DNA of 64,000 nucleotides from Streptomyces sp. WAC 04229 (GTDB lineage Bacteria; Actinomycetota; Actinomycetes; Streptomycetales; Streptomycetaceae): the NCBI RefSeq assembly GCF_003947455.1, contig NZ_QHJH01000017.1, positions 1-64,000 on the forward strand, in the 5' to 3' direction. Numbering within the stretch: the stretch's first letter is position 1; each line of letters starts with the position of its first letter. Of this stretch, positions 28,746-37,867 are shown piece after piece. Under the pieces are notes generated by a model, which worked only from the letters and a program-made list of their open reading frames with translations, was not told the origin of the DNA and ran no database searches. The position numbers and the translations under genes were made by a program.

Positions 28746-29647
28746 CACAGAACCGAGCTCGTACTGTTTTCCTGCTCGCCCACACCGGGCGTCCCGCCGC
28801 CATCCGCAGCGCGGAGCTGGTGGTCAGGGGGCTGCTGCGGGCCGGGATCGGCGTACGGGTCCTGGAGGCGGAGGCGCGGGACCTGCCGCTGCCGGGCGAG
28901 GTGCAGCTGGTCGGCGAGGCCACTCCGCAGTGCCTCGACGGGTGTGAGCTGCTGATCGTCCTCGGCGGCGACGGCACGCTGCTGCGCGGCGCCGAGTTCG
29001 CCCGCGCCTCCGGCGTGCCGATGCTCGGGGTCAACCTCGGGCGGGTCGGCTTCCTCGCCGAGGCCGAGCGGGACGACCTCGACAAGGTCGTCGACCGGGT
29101 GGTGAGCCGGGCCTACGAGGTCGAGGAGCGGATGACGGTCGACGTCGTCGTGCACCGCAACGGCGACATCGTGCACACCGACTGGGCGCTGAACGAGGCG
29201 GCCGTGCAGAAGGCCGGCGCCGAGAAGCTGCTGGAAGTCGTGCTGGAGATCGACGGGCGGCCGGTGACCGGGTTCGGCTGCGACGGCATCGTGCTGTCGA
29301 CGCCGACGGGGTCGACGGCGTACGCCTTCTCCGCCGGCGGGCCGGTGGTGTGGCCCGAGGTGGAGGCGCTGCTGATGGTGCCGATCAGTGCGCACGCGCT
29401 GTTCGCGAAGCCGCTGGTGACCTCGCCGGACTCCGTGCTCGCGGTGGAGGTGCTGCCGCACATCCCGCCGGGGGTGTTGTGGTGTGACGGGCGGCGGACG
29501 GTGGAGCTGCCGCCGGGGGCACGGGTGGAGGTTCGGCGGGGGGCGGTGCCGGTGCGGCTGGCCCGGCTGCACCATGCGTCGTTCACCGACCGGCTGGTGG
29601 CGAAGTTCGCGTTGCCCGTGTCCGGGTGGCGCGGGGCGCCGCACTAG
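28742..29647 (+). CDS. nadK: NAD kinase
   Basis: Phosphorylates NAD to NADP with ATP or polyphosphate. The 301-residue protein shows the family motifs VLGGDGTLLRGAEFA, GRVGFLAEAE, a conserved NE in DWALNEAAV and the glycine-rich CDGIVLSTPTGSTAYAFSAGG. The start is TTG with GGAGG upstream, overlapping the tlyA stop. Confidence 0.96.
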   Translation: MTQNRARTVFLLAHTGRPAAIRSAELVVRGLLRAGIGVRVLEAEARDLPLPGEVQLVGEATPQCLDGCELLIVLGGDGTLLRGAEFARASGVPMLGVNLGRVGFLAEAERDDLDKVVDRVVSRAYEVEERMTVDVVVHRNGDIVHTDWALNEAAVQKAGAEKLLEVVLEIDGRPVTGFGCDGIVLSTPTGSTAYAFSAGGPVVWPEVEALLMVPISAHALFAKPLVTSPDSVLAVEVLPHIPPGVLWCDGRRTVELPPGARVEVRRGAVPVRLARLHHASFTDRLVAKFALPVSGWRGAPH

Positions 29648-29681
29648 CGGTCTCGAAGGGGTGGATCTGTTGTGCCCCGGC

Positions 29682-29730
29682 CGCGGGTCGTCCGTGGCTG
29701 GCCGCGCAGTTCCCCGCGCCCCTGAGCGGC
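29682..29730. repeat. Streptomyces extragenic repetitive sequence
   Basis: The spacer before recN contains GTGGCTGGCCGCGCAGTTCC followed directly by CCGCGCCCCT. I recognise this as a motif scattered through intergenic regions of many Streptomyces genomes, usually in the form GGCTGGTCGCGCAGTTCCCC. It lies between a stop and a start, as such elements usually do. The recognition is from memory. Confidence 0.6.
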
Positions 29731-29799
29731 ACACCCTGCCCGGCGTCACATGAGCGGCCTGTGTGCGTTCCCCGCCCTCGACCTCGTAAGGTCGTGTCC

Positions 29800-31530
29800 G
29801 TGCTTGAGGAGATGCGGATACGGTCGCTCGGAGTCATCGACGACGCCGTGGTCGAGTTGTCGCCCGGGTTCACCGCTGTCACCGGTGAGACGGGTGCCGG
29901 TAAGACCATGGTGGTCACCAGCCTCGGGCTGCTGCTGGGCGGACGCGCGGACGCCGCGCTGGTGCGGATCGGGGCGAAGAGCGCGGTCGTCGAGGGACGG
30001 ATCGCCGTGCCCGGGGGTGCCGCTGCCGCCGTCCGGGCCGAGGAGGCAGGGGCCGAGCTGGACGACGGGGCGCTGCTGATCAGCCGTACCGTCTCCGCCG
30101 AGGGGCGCTCGCGGGCGCATCTGGGCGGGCGGTCCGTGCCCGTGGGGATGCTCGCCGAGCTGGCCGACGAACTGGTGGCCGTGCACGGGCAGACCGACCA
30201 GCAGGGGCTGCTCAAACTGTCCCGGCAACGGCAGGCGCTCGACCGGTACGCGGGCGACGCGGTCGCCGGGCCCCTCGACAAGTACGCCGGGGCCTACCGG
30301 AGGCTGCGGGCCGTCGCCACCGAACTGGACGAGATCACCACCCGCGCGCGTGAGCGCGCCCAGGAGGCGGACCTGCTGCGCTACGGCCTCGACGAGGTCG
30401 CCGCCGTCGAACCGCGGGCCGGTGAGGACGTCGAGCTGGCGGAGGAGGCCGAGCGGCTGGGACACGCCGAGGCGCTCGCGTCGGCCGCCACGGCCGCCCA
30501 CGCGGCCCTGGCCGGCAACCCCGAGGACCCCGAGGGCGTCGACGCGGCGACCCTCGTCGCGGGCGCGCAGCGGGCCCTGGACGCCGTACGGTCGCACGAC
30601 CCGGCGCTGGGCGCGCTCGCCGAGCGGATCGCCGAGGTCGGCATCCTGCTGCGGGACGTGGCCGGTGAACTGGCGGGGTACGCGGACGACCTGGACGCCG
30701 ATCCGCTGCGGCTGGCCGCGGTCGAGGAGCGGCGGGCCGCGCTCACCGCGCTGACCCGGAAGTACGGCGAGGACGTCGCCTCCGTGCTCGCATGGTCCGA
30801 GCAGAGTGCCGCGCGGCTGACCGAGCTGGACGGCGACGACGAGCGGATCGGTGAACTGACCGCCGAACGGGACGCGCTGCGGTCGGAACTGAGCGGTCTG
30901 GCGCAGGCGCTGTCGGACGCGCGGACGGAGGCCGCCGAGCGGTTCGCCGCCGCGGTGACCGCCGAGCTGGCCTCGCTCGCCATGCCCCACGCGCGCGTGT
31001 CCTTCGAGATCCGGCAGACCGAGGACCCGGAGGGCGTCGAGGTCGGCGGACGTGCGGTCGCGTACGGGCCGTCGGGTGCCGACGAGGTCGAGCTGCTGCT
31101 CGCCCCGCACCCGGGGGCGCCGCCGCGGCCGATCGCCAAGGGCGCGTCCGGGGGTGAGCTGTCGCGCGTGATGCTTGCCGTGGAGGTCGTGTTCGCGGGC
31201 ACGGACCCGGTGCCGACCTACCTCTTCGACGAGGTCGACGCCGGTGTCGGCGGCAAGGCGGCGGTGGAGATCGGCCGGCGGCTCGCGCGGCTGGCGAAGA
31301 GCGCGCAGGTCGTGGTCGTCACCCATCTGCCGCAGGTGGCCGCGTTCGCCGACCGGCAGCTGCTGGTGGAGAAGACGAACGACGGGTCCGTGACCCGCTC
31401 CGGCGTGAAGGTCCTGGAAGGCGAGGAGCGGATCCGTGAACTCTCCCGGATGCTGGCCGGCCAGGAGGACTCGGAGACGGCACGGGCACACGCGGAGGAA
31501 CTGCTCGAGACGGCTCGTTCGGACGCGTAG
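29800..31530 (+). CDS. recN: DNA repair protein RecN
   Basis: SMC-like ATPase that acts early in recombinational repair of double-strand breaks. The 576-residue protein has Walker A in FTAVTGETGAGKTMVV, a central coiled-coil region (about 150-360), the signature ASGGELSRVMLAVEVV and Walker B TYLFDEVDAGVGG, then VVVTHLPQVAAFADRQ. GTG giving VLEEMRIRSLG is preferred because GTAAGG lies eight bases before it; ATG four codons later is possible. A repetitive element lies upstream, so recN may have its own promoter rather than read through from nadK. Confidence 0.95.
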   Translation: MLEEMRIRSLGVIDDAVVELSPGFTAVTGETGAGKTMVVTSLGLLLGGRADAALVRIGAKSAVVEGRIAVPGGAAAAVRAEEAGAELDDGALLISRTVSAEGRSRAHLGGRSVPVGMLAELADELVAVHGQTDQQGLLKLSRQRQALDRYAGDAVAGPLDKYAGAYRRLRAVATELDEITTRARERAQEADLLRYGLDEVAAVEPRAGEDVELAEEAERLGHAEALASAATAAHAALAGNPEDPEGVDAATLVAGAQRALDAVRSHDPALGALAERIAEVGILLRDVAGELAGYADDLDADPLRLAAVEERRAALTALTRKYGEDVASVLAWSEQSAARLTELDGDDERIGELTAERDALRSELSGLAQALSDARTEAAERFAAAVTAELASLAMPHARVSFEIRQTEDPEGVEVGGRAVAYGPSGADEVELLLAPHPGAPPRPIAKGASGGELSRVMLAVEVVFAGTDPVPTYLFDEVDAGVGGKAAVEIGRRLARLAKSAQVVVVTHLPQVAAFADRQLLVEKTNDGSVTRSGVKVLEGEERIRELSRMLAGQEDSETARAHAEELLETARSDA

Positions 31531-31540
31531 AGGCAGGGTT

Positions 31541-31563
31541 CCGGACGCCCGTAGGGTGTCCGG
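31541..31563 (+). terminator. Hairpin between recN and the PNPT-like gene
   Basis: CCGGACGCC pairs with GGTGTCCGG (one G-U pair) around a five-base loop and ends directly at the next start codon. It can act as a terminator, or as a stem sequestering the start region, since it leaves no room for a separate ribosome-binding site. Confidence 0.5.
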
Positions 31564-32322
31564 ATGATCAACCGCAGTGGCCGCACCGCCTCCTTCGCCC
31601 TCGCCGCCGGTCTCGCCCGGACCGGCCTGACCGCGCTGCGCGCCGTGGCGCCGGGCGGCCGGGAGCGCTGGGAGCGCGTGAACCATGCGGGCCGGACGGT
31701 GGGTCTGTACGCCGGGCCCGCCTGCGCCCTGGCGGCGGCGGTCGGCACGGCGAGGGTGCGGCCCGCCGCCGGGCTCGCCGTGCTCGCGGCGGGTGCCTGC
31801 GGGGCCTACGACGACATTGCGGGCGCGGGCGACGCCCGGCGCGGGTTCCGGGCGCATCTGTCGGCGTTGCGGGACGGCGAGGTCACCACAGGGGCGGTCA
31901 AGCTGTTCGGCGTCTCCGGGGCGGCGCTCGCCGCGGGGGCGGTGCTGAGGGAACGGCCCCTGGACCGGCTGCTGGCCGGCGTCGTCATCGCCGGGGCAGC
32001 GCACTTCGTCAACCTTCTGGACGTACGGCCGGGGCGGGCCGGTGCGGCGGTCCTCGCGCTCGGGGCGCCGGGGCTGCTGCGCGCGGGCCCCGGGGCGCAG
32101 ACGGCGGCCGTCGCGATGGGAGCGGCGGCGGCCGTGCTGCCCGACGACGTCGCCGAGCGCACCATGCTCGGGGACACGGGAGCACACGCGCTGGGCGCGG
32201 CCCTCGGGATCGCGGTGGTGGCCGCGGGCGGGCGGGCCATGGTCGCCGCGCACGCGGTCGCGCTCGTGGCCGCGGCGGTCGGCGGTGAGGTGGCCGCCCG
32301 CTCGCGCGGTTCACTCGTGTGA
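31564..32322 (+). CDS. Small MraY/WecA-like (PNPT family) membrane protein
   Basis: Polytopic membrane protein of 252 residues resembling polyprenyl-phosphate sugar-1-phosphate transferases. Recognisable pieces are GAYDDIAG (the DD motif), FVNLLDVRPGRAGAAV at the place of the usual NLxDGLDGLA, and MLGDTGAHALGAALG. It is much shorter than MraY or WecA (320-360 residues), and RPGRA replaces the second acidic cluster. It may therefore be a divergent transferase or a catalytically altered relative. The following gene is a GT4 glycosyltransferase, so the pair could start and extend a lipid-linked glycan. The start is crowded by a hairpin ending at the ATG. Confidence 0.75.
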   Translation: MINRSGRTASFALAAGLARTGLTALRAVAPGGRERWERVNHAGRTVGLYAGPACALAAAVGTARVRPAAGLAVLAAGACGAYDDIAGAGDARRGFRAHLSALRDGEVTTGAVKLFGVSGAALAAGAVLRERPLDRLLAGVVIAGAAHFVNLLDVRPGRAGAAVLALGAPGLLRAGPGAQTAAVAMGAAAAVLPDDVAERTMLGDTGAHALGAALGIAVVAAGGRAMVAAHAVALVAAAVGGEVAARSRGSLV

Positions 32323-32330
32323 GTGAACCG
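32307..32330 (+). terminator. Hairpin overlapping the stop of the PNPT-like gene
   Basis: A perfect 10-bp stem CGGTTCACTC/GAGTGAACCG with a GTGT loop that includes the TGA stop codon. It could end the upstream transcript and separates this gene from the GT4 gene by a further 187 bases. Confidence 0.6.
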
Positions 32331-32517
32331 GTGCCGTTCCGTTGCCCCGGTGGTCGACCGCCCGCGGCGGCCGTCGTTCCCGGAACACCCGTACGGCCTG
32401 GCATCCTTGACGGAGTGACGCGCGGTCCGACGCGCGGCGCACACCCTCCGCACCATCGTTCTGTACGTTCTTCGTGTCCCACCCCCGCCGAACCAGGAGA
32501 CCCGGCCAGGTGACCCC

Positions 32518-33657
32518 GTGAGCAGCCCCTCACCGCACGGCCAGTCGCCGCTGCGCACCGTGCAGGTGCTGGGCGGCGGCAACGCCGGCAGCAGCGCGCA
32601 CGTGCGTTCACTGGCCGCGGGGCTCGTCGCCAGGGGCGTGAAAGTCACCGTGTGCGCCCCCTCCGATGCGGAGTGCACCTACGACTTCACGGGCACCGGA
32701 GCCGAGCACGTGCACGTGCCGCGCAGCAGCGATCCCGTCTCGGTGGCCGCGTTGCGGGCGGTGTGCGCGGACGCCGACCTGGTGCACGCGCACGGACTGC
32801 ACGCCTCCTTCCGCGCGGTGCTGGCCCTGGGCGGGCGACGGGTGCGTACGCCGCTCGTCGTCACCTGGCACGACCGCGCCTACGCCGAGGGCGCGCGCGC
32901 CCACCTGCTGCGGGCGCTGGAACGGCGGGTGATGAAGGCGGCCACCGTCGTCCTCGGCACCACCTCCGAGCTGGTCGACGGGGCCCGGCGGACCGGCGCG
33001 CGCGACGCCCGGCTCGGCCCCGTGGCGCTCCCCGTCCGCCCGGAAAACCCGGCCGGGCCCGAGGACCCCGACCGGCTGCGCCCGAAGCTGAGGGCCGAAC
33101 TCGGCGCGGTGGAACGCCCCTTGCTGGTCGCGGTCGGTTCCCTGGAGCGGCACCGGGGGTACGACCTCCTGCTCGACGCCGCGCGGGTGTGGCGCCGTCT
33201 GGATCCCGCACCGCTGGTCGTCGTCGCGGGGGAGGGGCCGCTGCGCGCGGAGCTGCAGGGACGGATCGAGAGCGAAGGGCTGCCGGTGCTGCTCGCCGGC
33301 CGCCGCGACGACGTCCCGGACCTGCTGGCGGCCGCCGACCTCGCGCTGCTGCCGGCCCGCCGGGAGACCGGACGCTCCGTGCTCGCCCAGGAGGCGCTCC
33401 ACGCGTGCGTGCCGCTCGTCGCCGCCGAGGCGGGCGGCATCCCCGAACTCGTCGGCGACGCCGCCGAACTCGTCCCGGCCGGCGATGCGCAAGGGCTCGC
33501 CGACGCCGTGGTCCGCCTCCTCGGCGACCCCGGCCGGCGGGACGAACTCCGGGCGCGGGGCGTGAGGCAGGCGGCCACCTGGCCCACCGAGGACGAGACC
33601 GTCGCCCAGGTCCTCAGCGTCTACGACGAGCTGACCCAGCCCACCCCGCTGCTCTAG
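32518..33657 (+). CDS. Glycosyltransferase family 4
   Basis: GT-B glycosyltransferase of 379 residues. The N-terminal acceptor domain begins TVQVLGGGNAGSSAHVRSLAAGL, close to the GT4 pattern (GG-x-x-x-H). The nucleotide-sugar domain has VAVGSLERHRGYDLLLDA, the ExxxxxxE-type block RETGRSVLAQEALHACVPLVAAEAGG and a typical C-terminal helix. The sugar and acceptor are unknown; the neighbouring PNPT-like gene suggests a lipid-linked acceptor. GTG start, with AGGAG about 20 bases upstream and CCAGG nearer. It converges on the PucR gene with only eleven bases between the stops. Confidence 0.9.
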   Translation: MSSPSPHGQSPLRTVQVLGGGNAGSSAHVRSLAAGLVARGVKVTVCAPSDAECTYDFTGTGAEHVHVPRSSDPVSVAALRAVCADADLVHAHGLHASFRAVLALGGRRVRTPLVVTWHDRAYAEGARAHLLRALERRVMKAATVVLGTTSELVDGARRTGARDARLGPVALPVRPENPAGPEDPDRLRPKLRAELGAVERPLLVAVGSLERHRGYDLLLDAARVWRRLDPAPLVVVAGEGPLRAELQGRIESEGLPVLLAGRRDDVPDLLAAADLALLPARRETGRSVLAQEALHACVPLVAAEAGGIPELVGDAAELVPAGDAQGLADAVVRLLGDPGRRDELRARGVRQAATWPTEDETVAQVLSVYDELTQPTPLL

Positions 33658-33668
33658 GCCCTGTCGAC

Positions 33669-35315
33669 CTAGGGCACGTGCCGGCGGGCACGCAGGGCCA
33701 GGCTCAGGGCCAGTACCGTCTGCGGGTCGTCGAGGTCCGTGCCCAGCAACTCCCCGATCCGCGCCAGCCGGTTGTAGAGCGTCTGCCGGTTGAGGTGGAG
33801 TTCGCGCGCGGTCTCCGCCTTGCGGCCGGCGTGCGCCAGGTACGTCTGGAGCGTGGGTAGCAGGGGCGGCTTCGAGCGGTCGTCGTGGTCGCGCAGCGGG
33901 CCGATCGCCCGGTCCACGAAGGCCGCGAGGTCCGGATGGTCGCGCAGCCGCCACAGCAGCAGGTCGATGTCGAGGCGCCGCGCGTCGTACCAGGGCCGGT
34001 CGGTCAGCCCCTGCGCCGCCGTCGCCGTCTCCGCCGCGTGCCGCAGGCTCGCCGACGCCGCCGCCCAGCCGCCGGCCACCCCGACGACCACGACGGGCGG
34101 CTGCGCCCCCGGCCGCTGCATCCCGGCCCGCTCCACACCCGCCCGCAGCGCCGCCGCGACCCGGTCCGCGACCGCCGCCCGCTCGGACTCCGAACGCAAC
34201 CCCAGAAGCAGCGGCACCCGGCCCTCCACCGGCCGTACGCCCAGCAGCACCGGCACCCCGACCGATGCCAGCTCCTCGGCGACGGCGCGGGCCAGCACCG
34301 CCCAGCCGCCGCCGGCCGGGGACAGGGCGTCGCCGAGCCGCATCACCACCGGGAGCATCGGACCGTCGCCCGGCTTGAAGCCCAGGACGCGCGCCTGGGC
34401 CGGGGCGTCCTCCGCCGTGACCCGGCCCTCGGCGAGGTCGCTGAGGAAGTCGCCGCGCCCGCGCGCCGCCAGCTCCTCCTCCTGCCGCGCCTGCATCAGC
34501 ACCACGGCGAGGCTGCCCGCCGCCCGCTCCGCCGCCATCCGGTGCACCGGCGCCAGCGGCGCGCGCACCGGCAGCAGCACCAGCCGCGCCCGCACCGACC
34601 CGGCGCCGGGCCCGCCGCCGGGCACGTCCACCAGGACCGAGCCGGCCGGGGGCGGTGCGTCCTTGTGCGGGCCGCGCAGTCCCTCCCACACCTGGAGCGG
34701 GTCGGCGCCCTCCGGCCCGGAACCGGCTGCGTACAGCAGGCGGCCGTCGGTGGTCTCCAGGAAGACCGGGTTGTCGCCGAAGCCGGCCAGGATGCCCAGC
34801 ACCTGGGGGACTCCGCCGCCGCCCAGCAGGGCCCGGGTGCACCGGCTGTGCACCTCCTCGGCCCGCTGCAGCAGCGCGTAGTGGCCGTTGACGATCTCGG
34901 TGTGGATCTCCTCGGTGACCGTCACGAACGGCACCTCGCGGTGCAGCTGGACCAGCGGCAGCCCGGCCGTCCGGGCGGTGTCGACGAGGGCCGCGGGCAG
35001 CCGGGCGAAACGCGGGCCCAGTTCGACGACGAGGGCCGCGATGCCGCGCTCGGCCAGCGTGCGGACGAACGCCCGCTGCTCGGCGGGGCGGGTGCCCAGG
35101 CCGTACCCCGTGGTCAGCAGCAGCTCGCCGCCCTTGAGGAGCGAGGCGATGTTCGGCACCTCGCCGGCGTGCACCCAGCGCACGGTGCGGTGCAGCCGGT
35201 CGGCGCCCGCCAGGATCTCCGGCAGGCCGCTGCGCAGCCCGGGCAGCTCCAGTGCCCGCTGCACGGTGATACCGGCGCCCTGGGTGTCGAATCCGCTGTT
35301 CCTGCCGCTGTCCAT
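33669..35315 (-). CDS. PucR family transcriptional regulator
   Basis: Regulator of 548 residues with the PucR layout: an N-terminal PucR purine-regulator-like domain (ITVQRALELPGLRSGLPEILAG, HAGEVPNIASLLKGGELLLTTG), a central GGDEF-like or sensory region, and a C-terminal HTH (AETARELHLNRQTLYNRLARIGELLG). PucR proteins control purine or other nitrogen-catabolic genes, but the target here is unknown. The ATG giving MDSGRNSGFDT is preferred over an upstream start that adds low-complexity sequence. The 205 bases upstream to the glycoside hydrolase stop hold no gene I can support. Confidence 0.92.
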   Translation of the reverse strand: MDSGRNSGFDTQGAGITVQRALELPGLRSGLPEILAGADRLHRTVRWVHAGEVPNIASLLKGGELLLTTGYGLGTRPAEQRAFVRTLAERGIAALVVELGPRFARLPAALVDTARTAGLPLVQLHREVPFVTVTEEIHTEIVNGHYALLQRAEEVHSRCTRALLGGGGVPQVLGILAGFGDNPVFLETTDGRLLYAAGSGPEGADPLQVWEGLRGPHKDAPPPAGSVLVDVPGGGPGAGSVRARLVLLPVRAPLAPVHRMAAERAAGSLAVVLMQARQEEELAARGRGDFLSDLAEGRVTAEDAPAQARVLGFKPGDGPMLPVVMRLGDALSPAGGGWAVLARAVAEELASVGVPVLLGVRPVEGRVPLLLGLRSESERAAVADRVAAALRAGVERAGMQRPGAQPPVVVVGVAGGWAAASASLRHAAETATAAQGLTDRPWYDARRLDIDLLLWRLRDHPDLAAFVDRAIGPLRDHDDRSKPPLLPTLQTYLAHAGRKAETARELHLNRQTLYNRLARIGELLGTDLDDPQTVLALSLALRARRHVP

Positions 35316-35520
35316 GTCCCGGACGCTACCCGCCGGGGCACCCCCGGGACATCCGCGGACCGGGGACACCCGGTTGGCGGCGGGGCGGCCGGGCAGGGCA
35401 CCGGGCATGAAGGCCACCGCGGTGGCCGCCGCGCGCGAGGACGACGGTTCCCCCGCCGGCGAAGGACGCGCGCCGGCGTCGTCGTCGGTCTCGGTGGGAC
35501 CCGTCAGCCCGTACGCCCCG

Positions 35521-37323
35521 CTAGCCCCCGTACGCCCCGCTCGCCGTCAGCCGCAGTGCCGTGTCGATCAGGGGCACGTGGCTGAAGGCCTGGGGGAAGT
35601 TGCCGACCTGGCGTTGCAGGCGCGGGTCCCACTCCTCGGCCAGCAGACCGAGGTCGTTGCGCAGGGAGAGCAGCTTCTCGAAGAGCTTGCGGGCCTCGTC
35701 CACGCGGCCGATCATCGCCAGGTCGTCCGCCATCCAGAACGAGCAGGCGAGGAAGGCGCCCTCGTCGCCCGGGAGGCCGTCGACGCCCTCGTCCTTGCCG
35801 TCCGTCGGGTAGCGCAGGATGAACCCGTCCGACGTGGACAGCTCACGCTGGATGGCCTCGATGGTGCCGATCACCCGCTTGTCGTCCGGCGGCAGGAAGC
35901 CCATCTGCGGGATCAGCAGCAGCGAGGCGTCCAGCTCCCGGGAGCCGTAGGACTGCGTGAACGTGTTGCGTTCCTTGTCGTAGCCCTTCTCGCAGACGTC
36001 CCGGTGGATGTCGTCGCGCAACTGCTTCCAGCGCTCCAGCGGGCCGTCCGCGTCGCCGGACTCGATCAGCTTGATCGTGCGGTCGACGGCGACCCAGGCC
36101 ATCACCTTGGAGTGCACGAAGTGGCGGCGCGGGCCGCGCACCTCCCAGATGCCCTCGTCCGGCTCCTGCCAGTGGTCCTCCAGGTAGCGGATCAGCTTCA
36201 GCTGGAGCACCGACGCGTAGTCGTTGCGGGCCAGGCCGGTCATGTGGGCCAGGTGCAGGGCCTCGGTGACCTCGCCGTAGACGTCCAGCTGGAGCTGGTG
36301 CGCCGCGCCGTTGCCGACCCGCACGGGGGTGGAGTTCTCGTACCCCGGCAGCCAGTCCAGCTCCGCCTCGCCCAGCTCCCGCTCACCGGCGATGCCGTAC
36401 ATGATCTGGAGGTTCTCCGGGTCGCCCGCGACCGCGCGCAGCAGCCACTCGCGCCACGCGCGGGCCTCCTCGCGGTAGCCGGTGCGCAGCAGTGAGGACA
36501 GGGTGATCGCCGCGTCCCGCAGCCAGGTGTAGCGGTAGTCCCAGTTGCGGACGCCACCGATCTCCTCCGGAAGGGAGGTGGTGGGCGCGGCGACGATGCC
36601 GCCGGTGGGGGCGTACGTCAGGGCCTTCAGCGTGATCAGGGAGCGGACCACGGCCTCCCGGTAGGGACCGTGGTACGTACAGTGATCGACCCAGTCGCGC
36701 CAGAAGTCCTCGGTGGCCTCCAGGGACTGCTCGGGCTCGGGCAGCGGCGGCGGCTCCTTGTGCGAGGGCTCCCACGAGATGGTGAACGCGATCCGGTCAC
36801 CCGGAGCGACGGTGAAGTCCGCGTACGTGGTGAGCGCCTTGCCGTAGGTCTCGACATCCGTGTCGAACCACACCGAGTCGGGCCCGGCGACGGCCACCGT
36901 GCGGCCCTCGTGCTTGTGCACCCAGGGGACCACCCGGCCGTAGCTGAACCGCATCCGCAGCTCCGAGCGCATCGGTACCCGGCCGGAGACGCCCTCCACG
37001 ATCCGGATCAGCTGCGGCGCGCCGTCGCGCGGCGGCATGAAATCGGTCACCCGGACGGTGCCCCGGCCGGTGTCCCACTCGGACTCCAGGATCAGCGAGT
37101 CGCCGCGGTAGGTCCGCCGGGCGGCGGTCGGTGGCTCGGCGCCGGGGGCGTAGGCCGGCCCCATCCGCCAGAAGCCGTGTTCCCCGGTGCCCAGCAGACC
37201 GGCGAAGATGGCATGCGAGTCGAAGCGGGGCAGGCACAGCCAGTCGACTGTGCCGTCCCGGCAGACCAGTGCTGCGGTCTGCATGTCTCCGATGAGTGCG
37301 TAGTCTTCGATGCGCCCGGCCAC
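35521..37323 (-). CDS. Glycoside hydrolase family 15 protein (glucoamylase/trehalase-like)
   Basis: Cytosolic enzyme of about 600 residues with no signal peptide. The N-terminal beta domain (AGRIEDYALIGDMQTAALVCRDG, DWLCLPRFDS) and the (alpha/alpha)6 barrel are complete. GVRNWDYRYTWLRDAAITL carries the substrate-binding region, and CEKGYDKERNTFTQSYGS lies near the second catalytic Glu region. Actinobacterial members of this group include trehalases and glucan 1,4-alpha-glucosidases, so trehalose is a possible substrate. GTG with GGAG six bases upstream is chosen; another GTG eight codons further up is possible. Confidence 0.9.
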   Translation of the reverse strand: MAGRIEDYALIGDMQTAALVCRDGTVDWLCLPRFDSHAIFAGLLGTGEHGFWRMGPAYAPGAEPPTAARRTYRGDSLILESEWDTGRGTVRVTDFMPPRDGAPQLIRIVEGVSGRVPMRSELRMRFSYGRVVPWVHKHEGRTVAVAGPDSVWFDTDVETYGKALTTYADFTVAPGDRIAFTISWEPSHKEPPPLPEPEQSLEATEDFWRDWVDHCTYHGPYREAVVRSLITLKALTYAPTGGIVAAPTTSLPEEIGGVRNWDYRYTWLRDAAITLSSLLRTGYREEARAWREWLLRAVAGDPENLQIMYGIAGERELGEAELDWLPGYENSTPVRVGNGAAHQLQLDVYGEVTEALHLAHMTGLARNDYASVLQLKLIRYLEDHWQEPDEGIWEVRGPRRHFVHSKVMAWVAVDRTIKLIESGDADGPLERWKQLRDDIHRDVCEKGYDKERNTFTQSYGSRELDASLLLIPQMGFLPPDDKRVIGTIEAIQRELSTSDGFILRYPTDGKDEGVDGLPGDEGAFLACSFWMADDLAMIGRVDEARKLFEKLLSLRNDLGLLAEEWDPRLQRQVGNFPQAFSHVPLIDTALRLTASGAYGG

Positions 37324-37867
37324 GTGCAACTCCAGTCGAACGGCCACGTCACCCCGCGATGGGGGCGGTCGCTAGTGCGGTCAAGGGTGGGGTCAGGGTG
37401 TATGTCATGCGTCGTTGAGCCATGAAGCAAAGCAGTCGTCCGGCCGCCAAGCCAAACGCTGAGCCGCAAACGACAATTGTCGCTCAACCAACTGACGAGC
37501 TCTCGTTGTTCCGGCGGTGACGGGCGAGGGGTGGTGCCGCGTCGCCGGGGCCGGCTCGGCAGCGAACGTCCGAGCAGGATACGACGCACGTAGATGATCT
37601 GTGTGCCGCTCCGGGCAACCCGGGTCCGCCGAACGGGTGACCACCGGGTGAGGAAAGTGTGACGCCTCCACCTGCGTGTCCGGGTGTGCGCGGAGGGTGG
37701 CCGGAAGCCGCCGCCCCGAGGCGCTGATACGCTGGTAGCCCGTGGACCGGTGGGAGAAAAACCCCGGAACCGCAGCGACGGCGCCGCCGCCGACACCCCC
37801 GGAAGACGGGGGCGGAGGGCGAGCGCACCGCACCCCAGACCGCGACCACGGGAGCCCCCTCTTGGCC
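37324..37867. other. Divergent intergenic region between the GH15 gene and pyrG
   Basis: About 540 bases with no supportable gene. The left half, around 37380-37500, has runs such as ATGAAGCAAAGCAG and GACAATTGTCGCTCAACC and is lower in GC, fitting promoter DNA for the GH15 gene. A TACGCT about 135 bases before pyrG could be a -10 box. The last 100 bases are GC-rich leader with GGGAG before the pyrG start. No riboswitch or conserved attenuator could be recognised by eye. Confidence 0.5.

Noticed and set aside
37324..37867. Riboswitch or pyrimidine attenuator before pyrG
   Set aside because: No conserved aptamer core and no paired terminator/antiterminator could be traced by eye.
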